Shown: positions 27,568-36,488, counted from the stretch's first letter. The stretch: DNA of 40,663 nucleotides from Candidatus Gracilibacteria bacterium CG12_big_fil_rev_8_21_14_0_65_38_15 (GCA_002771035.1 PCUR01000030.1:1-40663), one strand, 5' to 3'. The notes: generated by a model not told the origin, from the letters alone. Numbers and translations are program-made.

Positions 27568-28009
27568 TGGTGGAGATGGTCGGAATCGCACCGGCGTGCT
27601 CAGAGGTCACCCTCGACGTCTACTATCATAGATTCTTTTGAATACTCGAAAACTTAAATAGAACCAAAAATATTCTCGAGAATACGACCGAATATACTAC
27701 TCGTTCTCTGTCCGAAAGTATTAGGAGTTCAGAGAGGAGAGACCTCTGGGTATAAGAGATGCACGAGATAGATACACTCTCAGATTTGTAGCAGGCCAGC
27801 CGGCACTCATCCCCGAAGGGAGGCTACGTTTTACTATTACGCAGTTGCGAGAGTAGTAGGAGCAAGAGCTTTCTTGAAAGCTGCAAGACCTTTAGCAACA
27901 CGAGTGTTAGCAGTTGTTGTGCTTATTATTGATTGCGGAAGTTATAAGCACCTCCCGGATAGCGATCGAAGTATGACGAAGTCTCCAAGTAGAATTCTAT
28001 ATCATCCCC
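27568..28009 (-). ncRNA. ssrA: transfer-messenger RNA (tmRNA)
   Basis: The 5' end GGGGATG (28009-) pairs over seven bases with CATCTCC at the 3' end, followed by A and an encoded CCA (27568). A T-arm GCCGGTGCGATTCCGACC precedes it. The internal reading frame around 27834-27920 gives a tag ending NTRVAKGLAAFKKALAPTTL-ATA, closed by TAA TAG in tandem; the exact resume codon is not certain. It avoids TGA as the stop, as expected in code 25. The tag is long and ends LATA rather than the usual LAA. Several hairpins after the tag frame fit pseudoknots. tmRNA rescues ribosomes stalled on truncated mRNA and tags the product for degradation. Confidence 0.92.
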
Positions 28010-28020
28010 ATGTGGAAACG

Positions 28021-28048
28021 AGTATATGAAAAATAGGGAGAAAATCAA
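28021..28048 (-). promoter_or_regulatory. tmRNA promoter
   Basis: Minus strand TTGATT (28043-28048), 16-nt spacer, TATACT (28021-28026), 11 nt before the mature 5' end. Confidence 0.7.
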
Positions 28049-28269
28049 GTTTATATAGAGATAAGAAAATAAGGAGAACAGGAGAATAAATACCCCTTAT
28101 ATGACCTGTAAGATGCTGGTTTTATACAAGAGAAAATGTAAAAATCAGAGTAAAATTAACATTTGTTAGAATATGTCATTAATCCCTCCAATAAAGCAAA
28201 AAATGATATTTTTTACTACATTTTCTCGACAAAGAAAGAGGATTTTTGGAGAAAAAAACAAAAAAACAT

Positions 28270-28297
28270 TTGCTTTTTGCTTTACCCTTCATATAAT
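28270..28297 (+). promoter_or_regulatory. HU gene promoter
   Basis: TTGCTT (28270-28275), 16-nt spacer, TATAAT (28292-28297), 36 nt before the ATG. The 200 bp between this and the tmRNA promoter show no gene. Confidence 0.8.
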
Positions 28298-28333
28298 CGC
28301 TCTTGTTATTTTATCTCTATAATAACAATTTTT

Positions 28334-28606
28334 ATGAAAAAACAGGATTTTATTAAAGCAGTTGCTACTGCTGCAGGTCTTTCTCAAGATGCTGCTGGAA
28401 AAGCTCTTAATTCTATGATTTCAGTAGTTACTGCTGAACTCAAGAAAGGTGGGGAAGTTAATATTACTGGTTTTGGTGCCTTCAAAGTTTCTGCTCGTGC
28501 AAAACGAAATGGAGTTAATCCTAAGACTGGTGCTAAAATTTCTATCCCAGCTATGAAGTCTCCTGTATTCCGTGCAGGTAAAACTCTTAAGGAATCTGTA
28601 AGATAG
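28334..28606 (+). CDS. DNA-binding protein HU
   Basis: A 90-residue nucleoid protein of the HU/IHF family. It starts MKKQDFIKAVATAAGLSQDA, has the GFGAFKV segment leading into the beta arm with R-x-x-x-NPKTGAKISIPA, and ends FRAGKTLKESV as usual. It binds and bends DNA as a dimer. The start at 28334 is clear; the longer frame to 28163 runs through the promoter. No UGA, and glycines are GGN, in keeping with a highly expressed gene. Single-gene unit with its own terminator. Confidence 0.96.
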   Translation: MKKQDFIKAVATAAGLSQDAAGKALNSMISVVTAELKKGGEVNITGFGAFKVSARAKRNGVNPKTGAKISIPAMKSPVFRAGKTLKESVR

Positions 28607-28616
28607 TTTTTATAGG

Positions 28617-28653
28617 AAAAAGACCACTTGTTTCGACAAGTGGTCTTTTTTTT
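28617..28653 (+). terminator. intrinsic terminator after HU
   Basis: AAAGACCACTTG/CAAGTGGTCTTT stem with eight T. The next promoter begins inside its T run. Confidence 0.92.
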
Positions 28654-28680
28654 GACTTTATTTACATTTTTTGATATAAT
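28652..28680 (+). promoter_or_regulatory. promoter of the RsbW-like gene
   Basis: TTGACT (28652-28657), 17-nt spacer, TATAAT (28675-28680), 34 nt before the ATG at 28715. Confidence 0.65.
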
Positions 28681-28714
28681 AAACTGGTATGTTTATAGAT
28701 TTACTTCTCTATCA

Positions 28715-29245
28715 ATGCTACAGATAGACATTTCTCATCTGGAATATAATGAATTGGTCGATTTCGTAAACGCGAATATTTCCGATTTTGGGAATTTTGA
28801 TTTGGAACTCATTTTCAAGGCAGATTATAACCAATCAAAAATCATTCGCGACCTTATTCTTCTGTTATTCCAAAAAAATAACATCGAGGTGCCCTGGAAA
28901 AATCGATTTGTCCTCATATCAGATGAGTTGGTAAATAATTCTATCGAATATGGAAGTCTTCCACTTGATAAAAATCACTTCACTATACATTTTAAAACGA
29001 TAGAAAAATCACTTACTATTAATATGGAGGTATGTGATACTGGTCGTGGACTCGAATCAAAAACGAGTCATGAAATGGAAGAATTGAAAAAAACGAAAGA
29101 ATCTATCTGATTTGAAGGTTATCTCGGAAAACGAGGTCGTGGACTCTTTCAACTCGTGACAAACCTCGTAGATGAACTCTATTTCAGAGATGATTCAAAT
29201 GGGGGACTTGTGGTCGGAGTTAGAAAGAAAATGAATATTCTATAA
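28715..29245 (+). CDS. RsbW-like GHKL ATPase (anti-sigma factor / serine kinase type)
   Basis: 176 residues with a HATPase_c_2 layout: N-box DELVNNSIEYG at about 79-89, G1 box VCDTGRGLE at about 110-118, and G2-like RGRGLFQLV near 143-151. Codon 132 (29108-29110) is TGA-Gly. Proteins of this size and type bind ATP and either sequester a sigma factor or phosphorylate a partner such as an STAS-domain antagonist. Neither partner is in the window. The start is the first ATG of this frame after the promoter (MLQIDISHLEYNELVDFV). Monocistronic with a terminator. Confidence 0.8.
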
Positions 29246-29248
29246 TAT

Positions 29249-29282
29249 AAAAAGAGCTTCTTACATAAGAAGCTCTTTTTAT
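29249..29282. terminator. bidirectional intrinsic terminator
   Basis: AAAGAGCTTCTTA/TAAGAAGCTCTTT stem flanked by A and T, between convergent RsbW-like and obg genes. Confidence 0.88.
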
Positions 29283-29285
29283 ATT

Positions 29286-30641
29286 TTACCCTTTTGATTT
29301 CTTTTGGAAAACTGTTTTCTCGAGAGGAAATGCTCGTCCTGCTATAACTACTTTTCCAAAATCCTCATCATCCGATCCTTCAAAGAAATACTCTTCTATG
29401 TTTGCTCGAAGCATCGCGTGTACTTTTGTTAGGATATGAAGCTTTTCCATAATGTCATAGACACGAGCAACTGCTTCGAAGTTTTTCATATCGGTCATAC
29501 GGACAATTTGTTCGATTCGTTCTCCACTTACAGTTATCTCACGATCTCCAGTCTTGGTTATTTTAAAACTATCGCTTTTCTGAAAGTATTTCAGATCATA
29601 GAATTTCATCGGAGTATCTTCCCCATCTCCATTTTCTCTTTCAATAGTTTTACCGGCGTATTCGGAGATAAGAAAATCCTTCAGTTCATCTATTCATTGA
29701 AATCCTGCTGCGGAAATAGTGAAATATTTCTTTCCTTTAAAATGTTTTGCCAATTTCTTCGAAAGAGAGACGATCTCATCCGGCGGAATAATATCGGCTT
29801 TGGAAAATACAATCACTTCCTCTTTTTCCTTAAGTAAATCGGAAAACATTTCAAGTTCCTTTCGAATATCTTTGTAGTTCTGTACTAATAATTCTTCTCC
29901 CTGACTCATATCAAGAAGATGAAGAAGAACATGTGTTCGTTCAATATGTTTGAGAAATTGGATACCGAGTCATTTCCCTTCTGAAGCACCGGGAATAAGT
30001 CCTGGAACATCTTCGAGAATAAGATTCTGTCCTTTATGTTCCATAACTCCAAGATTTGGAATGAGAGTTGTGAACGGATAATCTGCAATCTTTGGGCGTA
30101 CATTCGTCACACTTTGAATCAGTGTAGATTTTCCAGCATTTGGGAGACCAATAATTCCTATATCTGCAACGAGTTTCAGTTCAAGTTTCACGAATTTCTC
30201 TTCTCCTATATCCCCCATCTCCGCAAAAGCGGGAGCTTGACGAACGCTTGATGGAAAATGAGCATTTCCAAATCCTCCACGACCTCCTTGGCAAAGCGGA
30301 TATGTTTCACCTTCATGATTCAGATCAACAATAACTTCCCCTGTTTCTGCATCGGTAACGATAGTTCCAACGGGGACTTTTACAACGAGATCTTCTCCAG
30401 CAGCACCATGCATTTCCTTAGTACCGCCATTTTCTCCATTTTCTGCTCTGAGTGTGTGAGTATGACGAAAGTCAGACAAGGTATTCATATTGGAAGTTGC
30501 GCGAAGATAGGCATTTCCACCATATCCTCCATCTCCTCCATAAGGACCTCCATTCGGTATACATTTTTCACGACGCCATGAAACAATTCCATTTCCGCCT
30601 TTTCCGGCTTTGATAGTGATTTTTACTTCATCGATAAACAT
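29286..30641 (-). CDS. obgE: GTPase Obg
   Basis: Ribosome-associated GTPase, 451 residues. The start MFIDEVKITIKAGKGGNGIV opens the glycine-rich Obg fold (to about 158). The G domain has P-loop GLPNAGKST (about 165-173), LEDVPGLIPGASEGK-G-LG with G3 DVPG, and a TKAD-type G4 written as FSKAD. The C-terminal OCT domain spans about 340-425. TGA codons 224 and 316 are Gly; the first is in the conserved EGKGLG. A longer ORF frame to 30722 passes through the promoter. A short acidic tail ends the protein. No rplU/rpmA next to it, unlike many bacteria. Confidence 0.95.
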
Positions 30642-30666
30642 AAAAAAGGGGTTAGATATTTCGCGC

Positions 30667-30694
30667 ATTCTATCTAAAAATGCCTTTTTTACAA
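30667..30694 (-). promoter_or_regulatory. obg promoter
   Basis: Minus strand TTGTAA (30689-30694), 16-nt spacer, TAGAAT (30667-30672), 25 nt before the start. Confidence 0.55.
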
Positions 30695-30700
30695 AAAGAT

Positions 30701-30727
30701 TTGTAAATTTAAAAAAAAACATATACT
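30701..30727 (+). promoter_or_regulatory. rpmG promoter
   Basis: TTGTAA (30701-30706), 15-nt spacer, TATACT (30722-30727), divergent from the obg promoter. A leader of about 90 nt follows, with a small CCC-TTC-GGG hairpin. Confidence 0.5.
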
Positions 30728-30821
30728 GTGCTCCATAAATTCATTCCTCCAGAGGACTGCCCTTCGGGAAGTATTCTCATGAAGGCGGGAATCCAATTCA
30801 TTACTTCTAATATCATCTATT

Positions 30822-30998
30822 ATGGCAAAAGGAAAACGAACATATATGTCTTGTCTCTCAACTGAGTCAGGAATTATGGGATACATAACAAATGTACAAA
30901 AGAGAAACTTCGCAACTGGAGAAAAACTTGAGCTTCGAAAATACGATAAAAAACTTCGAAAACATGTTATTTTCAAGTTAAAAGAAACAAAACACTAA
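30822..30998 (+). CDS. rpmG: 50S ribosomal protein bL33
   Basis: 58 residues: MAKGKRTYMSCLSTESGIMG then TNVQKRNFATGEKLELRKYD and ending KHVIFKLKETKH, the typical bL33 pattern with the LELRKYD/KKLRKHV core. One Cys remains of the four that zinc-binding forms carry, so it is likely the zinc-free type. No UGA. The gene is solitary with its own promoter and terminator and a Ribosome-protein-like short length. Confidence 0.93.
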   Translation: MAKGKRTYMSCLSTESGIMGYITNVQKRNFATGEKLELRKYDKKLRKHVIFKLKETKH

Positions 30999-31003
30999 AA
31001 TAT

Positions 31004-31041
31004 AAAAAATCCCTTCCGATTCAATCGGAAGGGATTTTTTA
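31004..31041. terminator. bidirectional intrinsic terminator
   Basis: AAAATCCCTTCCGAT/ATCGGAAGGGATTTT stem with T runs on both strands, between rpmG and the convergent small genes. Confidence 0.92.
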
Positions 31042-31053
31042 TATTCGAAAGAA

Positions 31054-31326
31054 TTATGCGGCTTGGGGATAATTCGTATCATTTGCTGCACCGAGAATAG
31101 TTGCGATTTGAGCTCGATGATTCGCTTCAAGCTTACTAATATCCATTTCGAGTCTCAATAATCGAGTATCCACAATAGCTCGCTCTTCAGGAGAAAGTGT
31201 TACGGCAGTAAGTCTTTCTACTCGTCCACCGAATTGTTCCAGAAGATTTGCGATTTCACCTCTTATCTCTAAATGATCTGGTTGTTTATTAAAAACATTA
31301 CTATCTCTTTCAGCGCTTGGTGTCAT
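31054..31326 (-). CDS. hypothetical protein (90 aa)
   Basis: Not recognised. A helical, charged small protein: MTPSAERDSNVFNKQPDHLE, then helices IRGEIANLLEQFGGRVERLT and LLRLEMDISKLEANHRAQI. Likely soluble, possibly coiled coil. No UGA, no cysteines. It follows the 31351 gene on the same strand with a 24-nt gap, so the two probably form an operon ended by the bidirectional terminator at 31004-31041. Confidence 0.65.
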   Translation of the reverse strand: MTPSAERDSNVFNKQPDHLEIRGEIANLLEQFGGRVERLTAVTLSPEERAIVDTRLLRLEMDISKLEANHRAQIATILGAANDTNYPQAA

Positions 31327-31350
31327 ATGTGTTTTTATTTACGGATAAAA

Positions 31351-31662
31351 TTAAATATTTTTTTGAAAACTTTCCATTTCTTGTTTCGTAGTTTTCTGGA
31401 TTTGTTTACGGTTATAGGCTTCTAAATCAGATTCTATATCTTCCAATGCCTGAACGAGAAGTATTTTCTTTTCCTGTTCCAGTTCATCACGATGAAGTTT
31501 AATGCTTGCAACGACTGTATCCCATGTTTCAAATATATGAAGTTGTTTTTCTTCCGTGAGAACTGGGAATATCCGCAGTATTTCACGAGCATCGTCTAGA
31601 TGAAGTCCGGTAATGGAAATCCTTCGGAGTAGTTCGGTGTTTTGTGTGAGTTCTAGAGTCAT
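31351..31662 (-). CDS. hypothetical protein (103 aa)
   Basis: Not recognised. The start at 31662 (MTLELTQNTELLRRISITGL) is preferred; the longer frame to 31773 has a hydrophobic AT-rich translation that looks non-coding. The protein is helical: an N-terminal segment LDDAREILRIFPVLTEEKQL and a long charged helix from about 50 to 95 (KLHRDELEQEKKILLVQALE and on). No UGA. First gene of a likely two-gene operon with 31054-31326. A role as a partner pair is possible. Confidence 0.65.
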   Translation of the reverse strand: MTLELTQNTELLRRISITGLHLDDAREILRIFPVLTEEKQLHIFETWDTVVASIKLHRDELEQEKKILLVQALEDIESDLEAYNRKQIQKTTKQEMESFQKNI

Positions 31663-31785
31663 GGGAAAACTATATATAAAATAAGGTATGAGATTAATTC
31701 TTCTCCCCGACAAAATAAGTATATCATATCGAGAAAAAAGATACAAATAAATCGAATGTTTTTCATTTGACAAAATGTATTTTTC

Positions 31786-32586
31786 TTATTCCTGAATTCG
31801 GATTTTCTCGATATATACACACTTCCCTGCTTGTATCTCTACAAAAATTCCGGTCAATACTCCTTCTCCGACCACTTGTTCTGCTTTTGGTCCAAATAAC
31901 TTCGTACCGGTGAGAAGTTTCGGAAGACGAGATTCAAATGTATGTCCGATAGAACTCCAGAGTGGACCAGTCATACCAAGATCAGTAATCATTCCCGTTC
32001 CTTTCGGGAATATTCGCTCATCATTGGTTTGTACATGTGTGTGTGTTCCGTAAACAACACTTACTTTTCCATCAAGAAAATAAGCCATATTTACAAGTTC
32101 CGCGGTAGTTTCCCGATGAAAATCCACTACGATTGCATCGAATTTTTCGGTAATTCCAGAAAGGATTTTTTCGATACTTTGAAAAGGATTATCGACACTG
32201 TCATTCATAAACGTTCCTGACATAATATTGATAACCAATAATTTCTGTCCGTTCTTTTCAATAATCTTCCATCCTTTTCCAGGAATAGGATAATCTTGAT
32301 GTTCGGAATAATTTGCTGGACGAATCTGGATAGATAAAGGATCGGAAAAAATATCTCCAGAGTCCTTAAAATTCGAAAAAACATGGTTCCCGCCGGTAAG
32401 CACATCGAATCCGAGTTCTTTCATAAAAAGAACATGTTTTTCTATCGGTCATTTCCCTCCAGTGATATTTTCAGAATTGGCAATCATAAAATCCGGAGCG
32501 TATTTCGCACGGAGAGTGTCGATATTTTGCTCTACCATCCGACGACCCGTTCGCCCGAATACATCTCCTAAGATAAGAACCTTCAT
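31786..32586 (-). CDS. YmdB-like metallophosphoesterase
   Basis: 266 residues, the usual size for the TIGR00282/YmdB family, which hydrolyses 2',3'-cyclic nucleotides. The start MKVLILGDVFGRTGRRMVEQ has the metal-binding GD; ANSENIT-GG-K and LTGGNHVF supply the conserved Asn/His ligands; VVDFHRETTAE and VVYGTHTHVQTND are the downstream metal motifs. Codon 46 (32449-32451) is TGA-Gly, just after the SENITGGK segment; otherwise the first 45 residues would be cut off. In other bacteria it lies near rny; here it is between small unknown genes and rpoB. About 250 bp before rpoB are leader and promoter only. Confidence 0.92.
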
Positions 32587-32678
32587 ATAAAAAGAATAGA
32601 TAACGATATTAATGAGAAGAATTATATAGAAACAAAAGGAAAATAAAAATCGATATTTTAAATGAAGGGAAAATTCTT

Positions 32679-32706
32679 TTGCTTTTTCCCTATTTATCCC
32701 TATACT
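32679..32706 (+). promoter_or_regulatory. rpoBC promoter
   Basis: TTGCTT (32679-32684), 16-nt spacer, TATACT (32701-32706). The expected start is near 32713, giving a leader of about 125 nt. Confidence 0.75.
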
Positions 32707-32715
32707 ACCCTGGTA

Positions 32716-32761
32716 TGCACCCGTCTTGACTGTGTTCTTCTGCCGATGGGGGCAATTTTTT
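32716..32761 (+). promoter_or_regulatory. attenuator-like hairpin at the 5' end of the rpoBC transcript
   Basis: TGCACCCGTC (32716-32725) pairs with GATGGGGGCA (32745-32754) with one mismatch and one wobble pair, then ATTTTTTG. This has the form of an intrinsic terminator beginning about 4 nt after the predicted start. It could limit rpoBC expression or release a short RNA. Confidence 0.6.
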
Positions 32762-32839
32762 GCGTAGTAATCTCCTTGTGTTCTCCCACTACTTTCATAA
32801 AAATCCTTTCTTTTAATTCTCTATAAAAACTCTCTATTT

Positions 32840-35800
32840 ATGGCAAAAAAACAAGGATCTATCACCTCCACTGCTCAAGTGTCTCCAGAAAGTCTCGGAG
32901 CGCTCTATGAAATAAGTGGACGGTATTTTTTTACGGACGATAAATCCATCTTGGAACTTCCAGAACTTATCGAAGTTCAGCTCGACAGTTACCATGATTT
33001 TCTCAACAACAAGCTCAATAAAGCTTTTGAAGAGACTTTCCCTATTCAAGACTTTTCAGGAGAAAAGATTGATATCTATTACAAAGGAATTACGATTGAA
33101 GAACCTAAACTTAGTGTTTCTGATTGTAAGAGAAAGAATCTCAATTACGAAGCACCTATGAAGGCTCGTCTCGAGATGCTTAATAAAGAATCCGGAGAAA
33201 TTAAAGAACAGGATGTTTATATGGGAGGTGTTCCTCTTATGACAGAACAGGGAACTTTCATTATTAATGGTATTGAACGAGTTATCATCAATCAGATCAT
33301 CCGATCGACCGGTATTTTCTTCACTCCAGATGTTAAGAGTCCAGGATTATTCGCTATGAAAGTTATCCCACAAAAAGGAAGCTGGTTCGAAATCGAAATC
33401 GAGAAAAAAGGAGCTATCAATGTAAAAATCGATAAGAAACGTAAGATTGCGATTTCCGTAATTCTTCGTGCTTTCGGTCTCGAATCCGATGCAGAAATCA
33501 TTGCCGCTTTTGCTGATAATAAAGAATTTATCTCCAAATATATCGGTCCTACTCTTGAAAAAGACAAGACTAAAACTCGTACAGAAGCTCTCTATGCTAT
33601 CTATAAACTTCTTCGTCCAGGAGATCTCGGAACCGATGAACGAGTAGAAGAACTTTTCAAAACAACATTCTTCGATACGAAGAAATTTGATCTCGGAGCG
33701 GTTGCTCGACTCAAAATCGAACGAAAATTCGGTATCACTACTTCTTACGAAGATGTAGATGGAAAATTTCTTTCCAAAGAAGACCTCGTAGCAGGTATTC
33801 GATACCTTCTCTCTCTCAATGAAGAACTTCCAGGATTTGAATGGGATGATATAGATCATCTTGAAAACCGACGAATCCGTTCTGTCGGAGAACTCGTTTA
33901 CGATAAAGTAAAAGTGGGTCTTGCTCGAATGGAAAAGATTGCTAAGGATCGTATGACGATCGTAGAACTTGCTGATGCGACTGCCGGAACTTTCATAAAC
34001 TCTCGTCCTTTGACGGCTGTTATGAAGGAATTCTTCGGAACTTCTCAGCTTTCCCAGTTTATGGATCAATCCAATCCTATTTCCGAACTTGCACATAAAC
34101 GTCGTGTTACTGCTCTCGGAGTCGGAGGTCTTACACGAGAACGAGCTTCGTTCGAAGTACGTGATGTACATCCAACTCAATACGGACGAATCTGTCCTAT
34201 TGCAACACCAGAAGGACCGAATATTGGTCTCGTACTCCACTTCTCGAGTTATGCTCGAGTTGATAAACACGGGTTTATTACTACTCCATTCCGAAAGATT
34301 CAACATACCGTTGCAAATGATGGGAAGGCAGCTGTAAACCGAATTACTCTCGATGCTCTCACTGATGCAAAAGGAAAAGTGATTCTCGATGAAAAAACAT
34401 ACATTACTGAGGCTGATGCAAAGAAACTTAAAGAACAATATACAGAAAAAGAAATCGAAGTTCGAGGATTCCTCACGACTGAGTACGAATACGTGGATGC
34501 TTACCAAGAACGAAAACTCGTTATTGCGGAAGCGAATTCCCTCTCTGACGAATACGGAAACTTTACGGAAACTCGTATTTCCGCTCGTAAGAATTCCGAA
34601 GCGACAACCGAGTACGTTCGTGAGATTACTCATATCGACGTTTCTCCGAAACAAATCATGAGTGAATCGACTGCGCTTATTCCATTCTTGGAACATGACG
34701 ATGCGACTCGTGCGGAAATGGGAACGAACATGATGCGACAAGCTGTTCCACTCGTACGAGCGGAAGCTCCAGTAGTCGGAACCGGAATGGAACGACTTAT
34801 CGGAGAAGAATCCGGTTATGTAGTGAAAGCAGAAGAAGACGGAGAAATCATCGGAGTTGATGCGAAACATATTTCCGTACTTTACAAGAGTGGAAAGAAA
34901 GCACTCTACGAACTTCGAACTTTTGAACGAAGCAATCACGATATGCTTATTCACCAAAAAGCGAAAGTATCTGGTGGACAGAAAATTACCAAAGGAATGA
35001 TTCTTGCTGACGGACAATCTATCCAGAACGGAGAACTTGCCATCGGTAAAAACCTTACTGTTGCATATATGCCATGGGAAGGGTATAACTTCGAGGATGC
35101 GATTATTATCAATTCTCGCGTAATGCAGGATGATTATTTCACTTCCGTTCATATCAATGAATATGTTCTCGATGTTCGAGAAACAAAACTTGGGCCTGAA
35201 CAGACTACAAACGACATTCCAAATGTTGCAACGAACAAACTCAAAGATCTCGATGAAAACGGTATCGTTCGAATCGGTGCGTACGTAATGGGTGGTGATA
35301 TCCTCGTCGGAAAGGTTACTCCAAAAGGAGAAATCGAACTTTCTCCTGAAGAACGACTCCTTCGAGCGATTTTCGGAGATAAATCCAAAGATGTCAAGGA
35401 TTCTTCTCTCATGATTCCTGCAGGATCAGGAGGAAAGGTTATCGGAACTCACGTACTTCGTCGTGAAAATGGAGATAATCTCCCAACCGGAGTATTTGAA
35501 CAGATTAAAGTATACGTTGCTCAAACTCGTAAAATGGAAGTCGGAGACAAGATGGCAGGACGTCACGGTAATAAAGGTATCGTTTCACGAATCGTACCTC
35601 CAGAAGATATGCCATTTATGGAAGATGGAACACCGGTAGATATCATCTTGAATCCGCTCGGAGTTATTTCTCGTATGAATATCGGACAGATTCTCGAGAC
35701 TCATCTCGGAGCTGCGGCACAGAAACTCGGAATTACTATCGCAACACCTATTCTTAATGGTATTTCTGTTGAGAAGATTGGAGACCTTATGGAACAAGCA

Positions 35801-36373
35801 GGTATTCCTCGTGATGGTAAAGTTCAACTCTTCGATGGAAAAACCGGAGAACCGTTCAAGGAAAAAACCATGGTCGGAGTAAAATATATGTTGAAACTTC
35901 ATCACCTTGTCGAAGACAAGATTCATGCTCGTTCTGTTGGACCATATTCTATGGTTACACAACAACCACTCGGAGGTAAAGCTCAGAACGGAGGACAACG
36001 TCTTGGGGAAATGGAAGTATGGGCTCTGGAAGGATACGGTGCTGCTAATATCCTCCAGGAAATGCTCACTATCAAATCCGATGATATCAACGGACGTGCA
36101 CAATCGTACGAAGCTATCGTCAAAGGAAAACGAATCCGTCGACCGAATATTCCAGAGTCGTTCAATGTACTCCTTCGTGAACTTCAAGCATTGAATCTCA
36201 GTATCGAACTTCTCGAAAAGGGAGAACTCGAAGAACAGGAAGCAATCATATTGGAACGTTACAGTGAACTTGAGAAATTAGAAGGACAATATGATATAGA
36301 ATTGGATATTCCAAATATTGAAGAAAAAGTGGAAGGAAATGTCGTTGTAAAGATTGAGGAAGATACGGAATAA
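32840..36373 (+). CDS. rpoB: RNA polymerase beta subunit
   Basis: 1177 residues, shorter than E. coli beta (1342), as in other CPR bacteria. The fork/rifampicin region reads LSQFMDQSNPISELAHKRRV followed by TALGVGGLTRERASFEVRD; position S531 (E. coli numbering) is Thr here and the invariant-looking CPIETPEG is CPIATPEG. GDKMAGRHGNKGIVSRI and the C-terminal region with GGKAQNGGQRLGEMEVWALE are intact. Together with beta' it forms the active centre. The frame has no TGA in 1177 codons. The start at 32840 (MAKKQGSITSTAQVSPESLG) has no Shine-Dalgarno. Read with rpoC; 115 nt separate them. Confidence 0.97.
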   Translation: MAKKQGSITSTAQVSPESLGALYEISGRYFFTDDKSILELPELIEVQLDSYHDFLNNKLNKAFEETFPIQDFSGEKIDIYYKGITIEEPKLSVSDCKRKNLNYEAPMKARLEMLNKESGEIKEQDVYMGGVPLMTEQGTFIINGIERVIINQIIRSTGIFFTPDVKSPGLFAMKVIPQKGSWFEIEIEKKGAINVKIDKKRKIAISVILRAFGLESDAEIIAAFADNKEFISKYIGPTLEKDKTKTRTEALYAIYKLLRPGDLGTDERVEELFKTTFFDTKKFDLGAVARLKIERKFGITTSYEDVDGKFLSKEDLVAGIRYLLSLNEELPGFEWDDIDHLENRRIRSVGELVYDKVKVGLARMEKIAKDRMTIVELADATAGTFINSRPLTAVMKEFFGTSQLSQFMDQSNPISELAHKRRVTALGVGGLTRERASFEVRDVHPTQYGRICPIATPEGPNIGLVLHFSSYARVDKHGFITTPFRKIQHTVANDGKAAVNRITLDALTDAKGKVILDEKTYITEADAKKLKEQYTEKEIEVRGFLTTEYEYVDAYQERKLVIAEANSLSDEYGNFTETRISARKNSEATTEYVREITHIDVSPKQIMSESTALIPFLEHDDATRAEMGTNMMRQAVPLVRAEAPVVGTGMERLIGEESGYVVKAEEDGEIIGVDAKHISVLYKSGKKALYELRTFERSNHDMLIHQKAKVSGGQKITKGMILADGQSIQNGELAIGKNLTVAYMPWEGYNFEDAIIINSRVMQDDYFTSVHINEYVLDVRETKLGPEQTTNDIPNVATNKLKDLDENGIVRIGAYVMGGDILVGKVTPKGEIELSPEERLLRAIFGDKSKDVKDSSLMIPAGSGGKVIGTHVLRRENGDNLPTGVFEQIKVYVAQTRKMEVGDKMAGRHGNKGIVSRIVPPEDMPFMEDGTPVDIILNPLGVISRMNIGQILETHLGAAAQKLGITIATPILNGISVEKIGDLMEQAGIPRDGKVQLFDGKTGEPFKEKTMVGVKYMLKLHHLVEDKIHARSVGPYSMVTQQPLGGKAQNGGQRLGEMEVWALEGYGAANILQEMLTIKSDDINGRAQSYEAIVKGKRIRRPNIPESFNVLLRELQALNLSIELLEKGELEEQEAIILERYSELEKLEGQYDIELDIPNIEEKVEGNVVVKIEEDTE

Positions 36374-36378
36374 AAATA

Positions 36379-36453
36379 GTAGGAACAGACCCGTATGTCT
36401 GTCCGGATTGGAATCCAAAAATCATCATGGTGAACACATGGGTTCACCCCTAC
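36379..36453 (+). repeat. palindromic repeat between rpoB and rpoC
   Basis: An outer GTAGG (36379-36383) / CCTAC (36449-36453) pair encloses three hairpins: GGAACAGAC/GTCTGTCC, GGATTGGAATCC and GGTGAAC/GTTCACC (36429-36448). Composition and closing ends resemble miniature palindromic elements (GTAGGGG... type) of other bacteria. It could also process or stabilise the rpoBC mRNA. Confidence 0.65.
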
Positions 36454-36488
36454 AATATATCATTCTTAATTACTAAATTAACTTCCTT

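Noticed and set aside
30735-30821. tRNA-like sequence before rpmG
   Set aside because: There is a small CCC-TTC-GGG hairpin, but no acceptor stem, T-loop or anticodon arm of tRNA form.
33347-35152. 601-codon open frame antisense to rpoB
   Set aside because: It mirrors the codon pattern of rpoB, has no recognisable protein features, and the sense frame is certain. The same holds for the antisense frames over rpoC (36684-37193, 37434-38210, 39183-40052).
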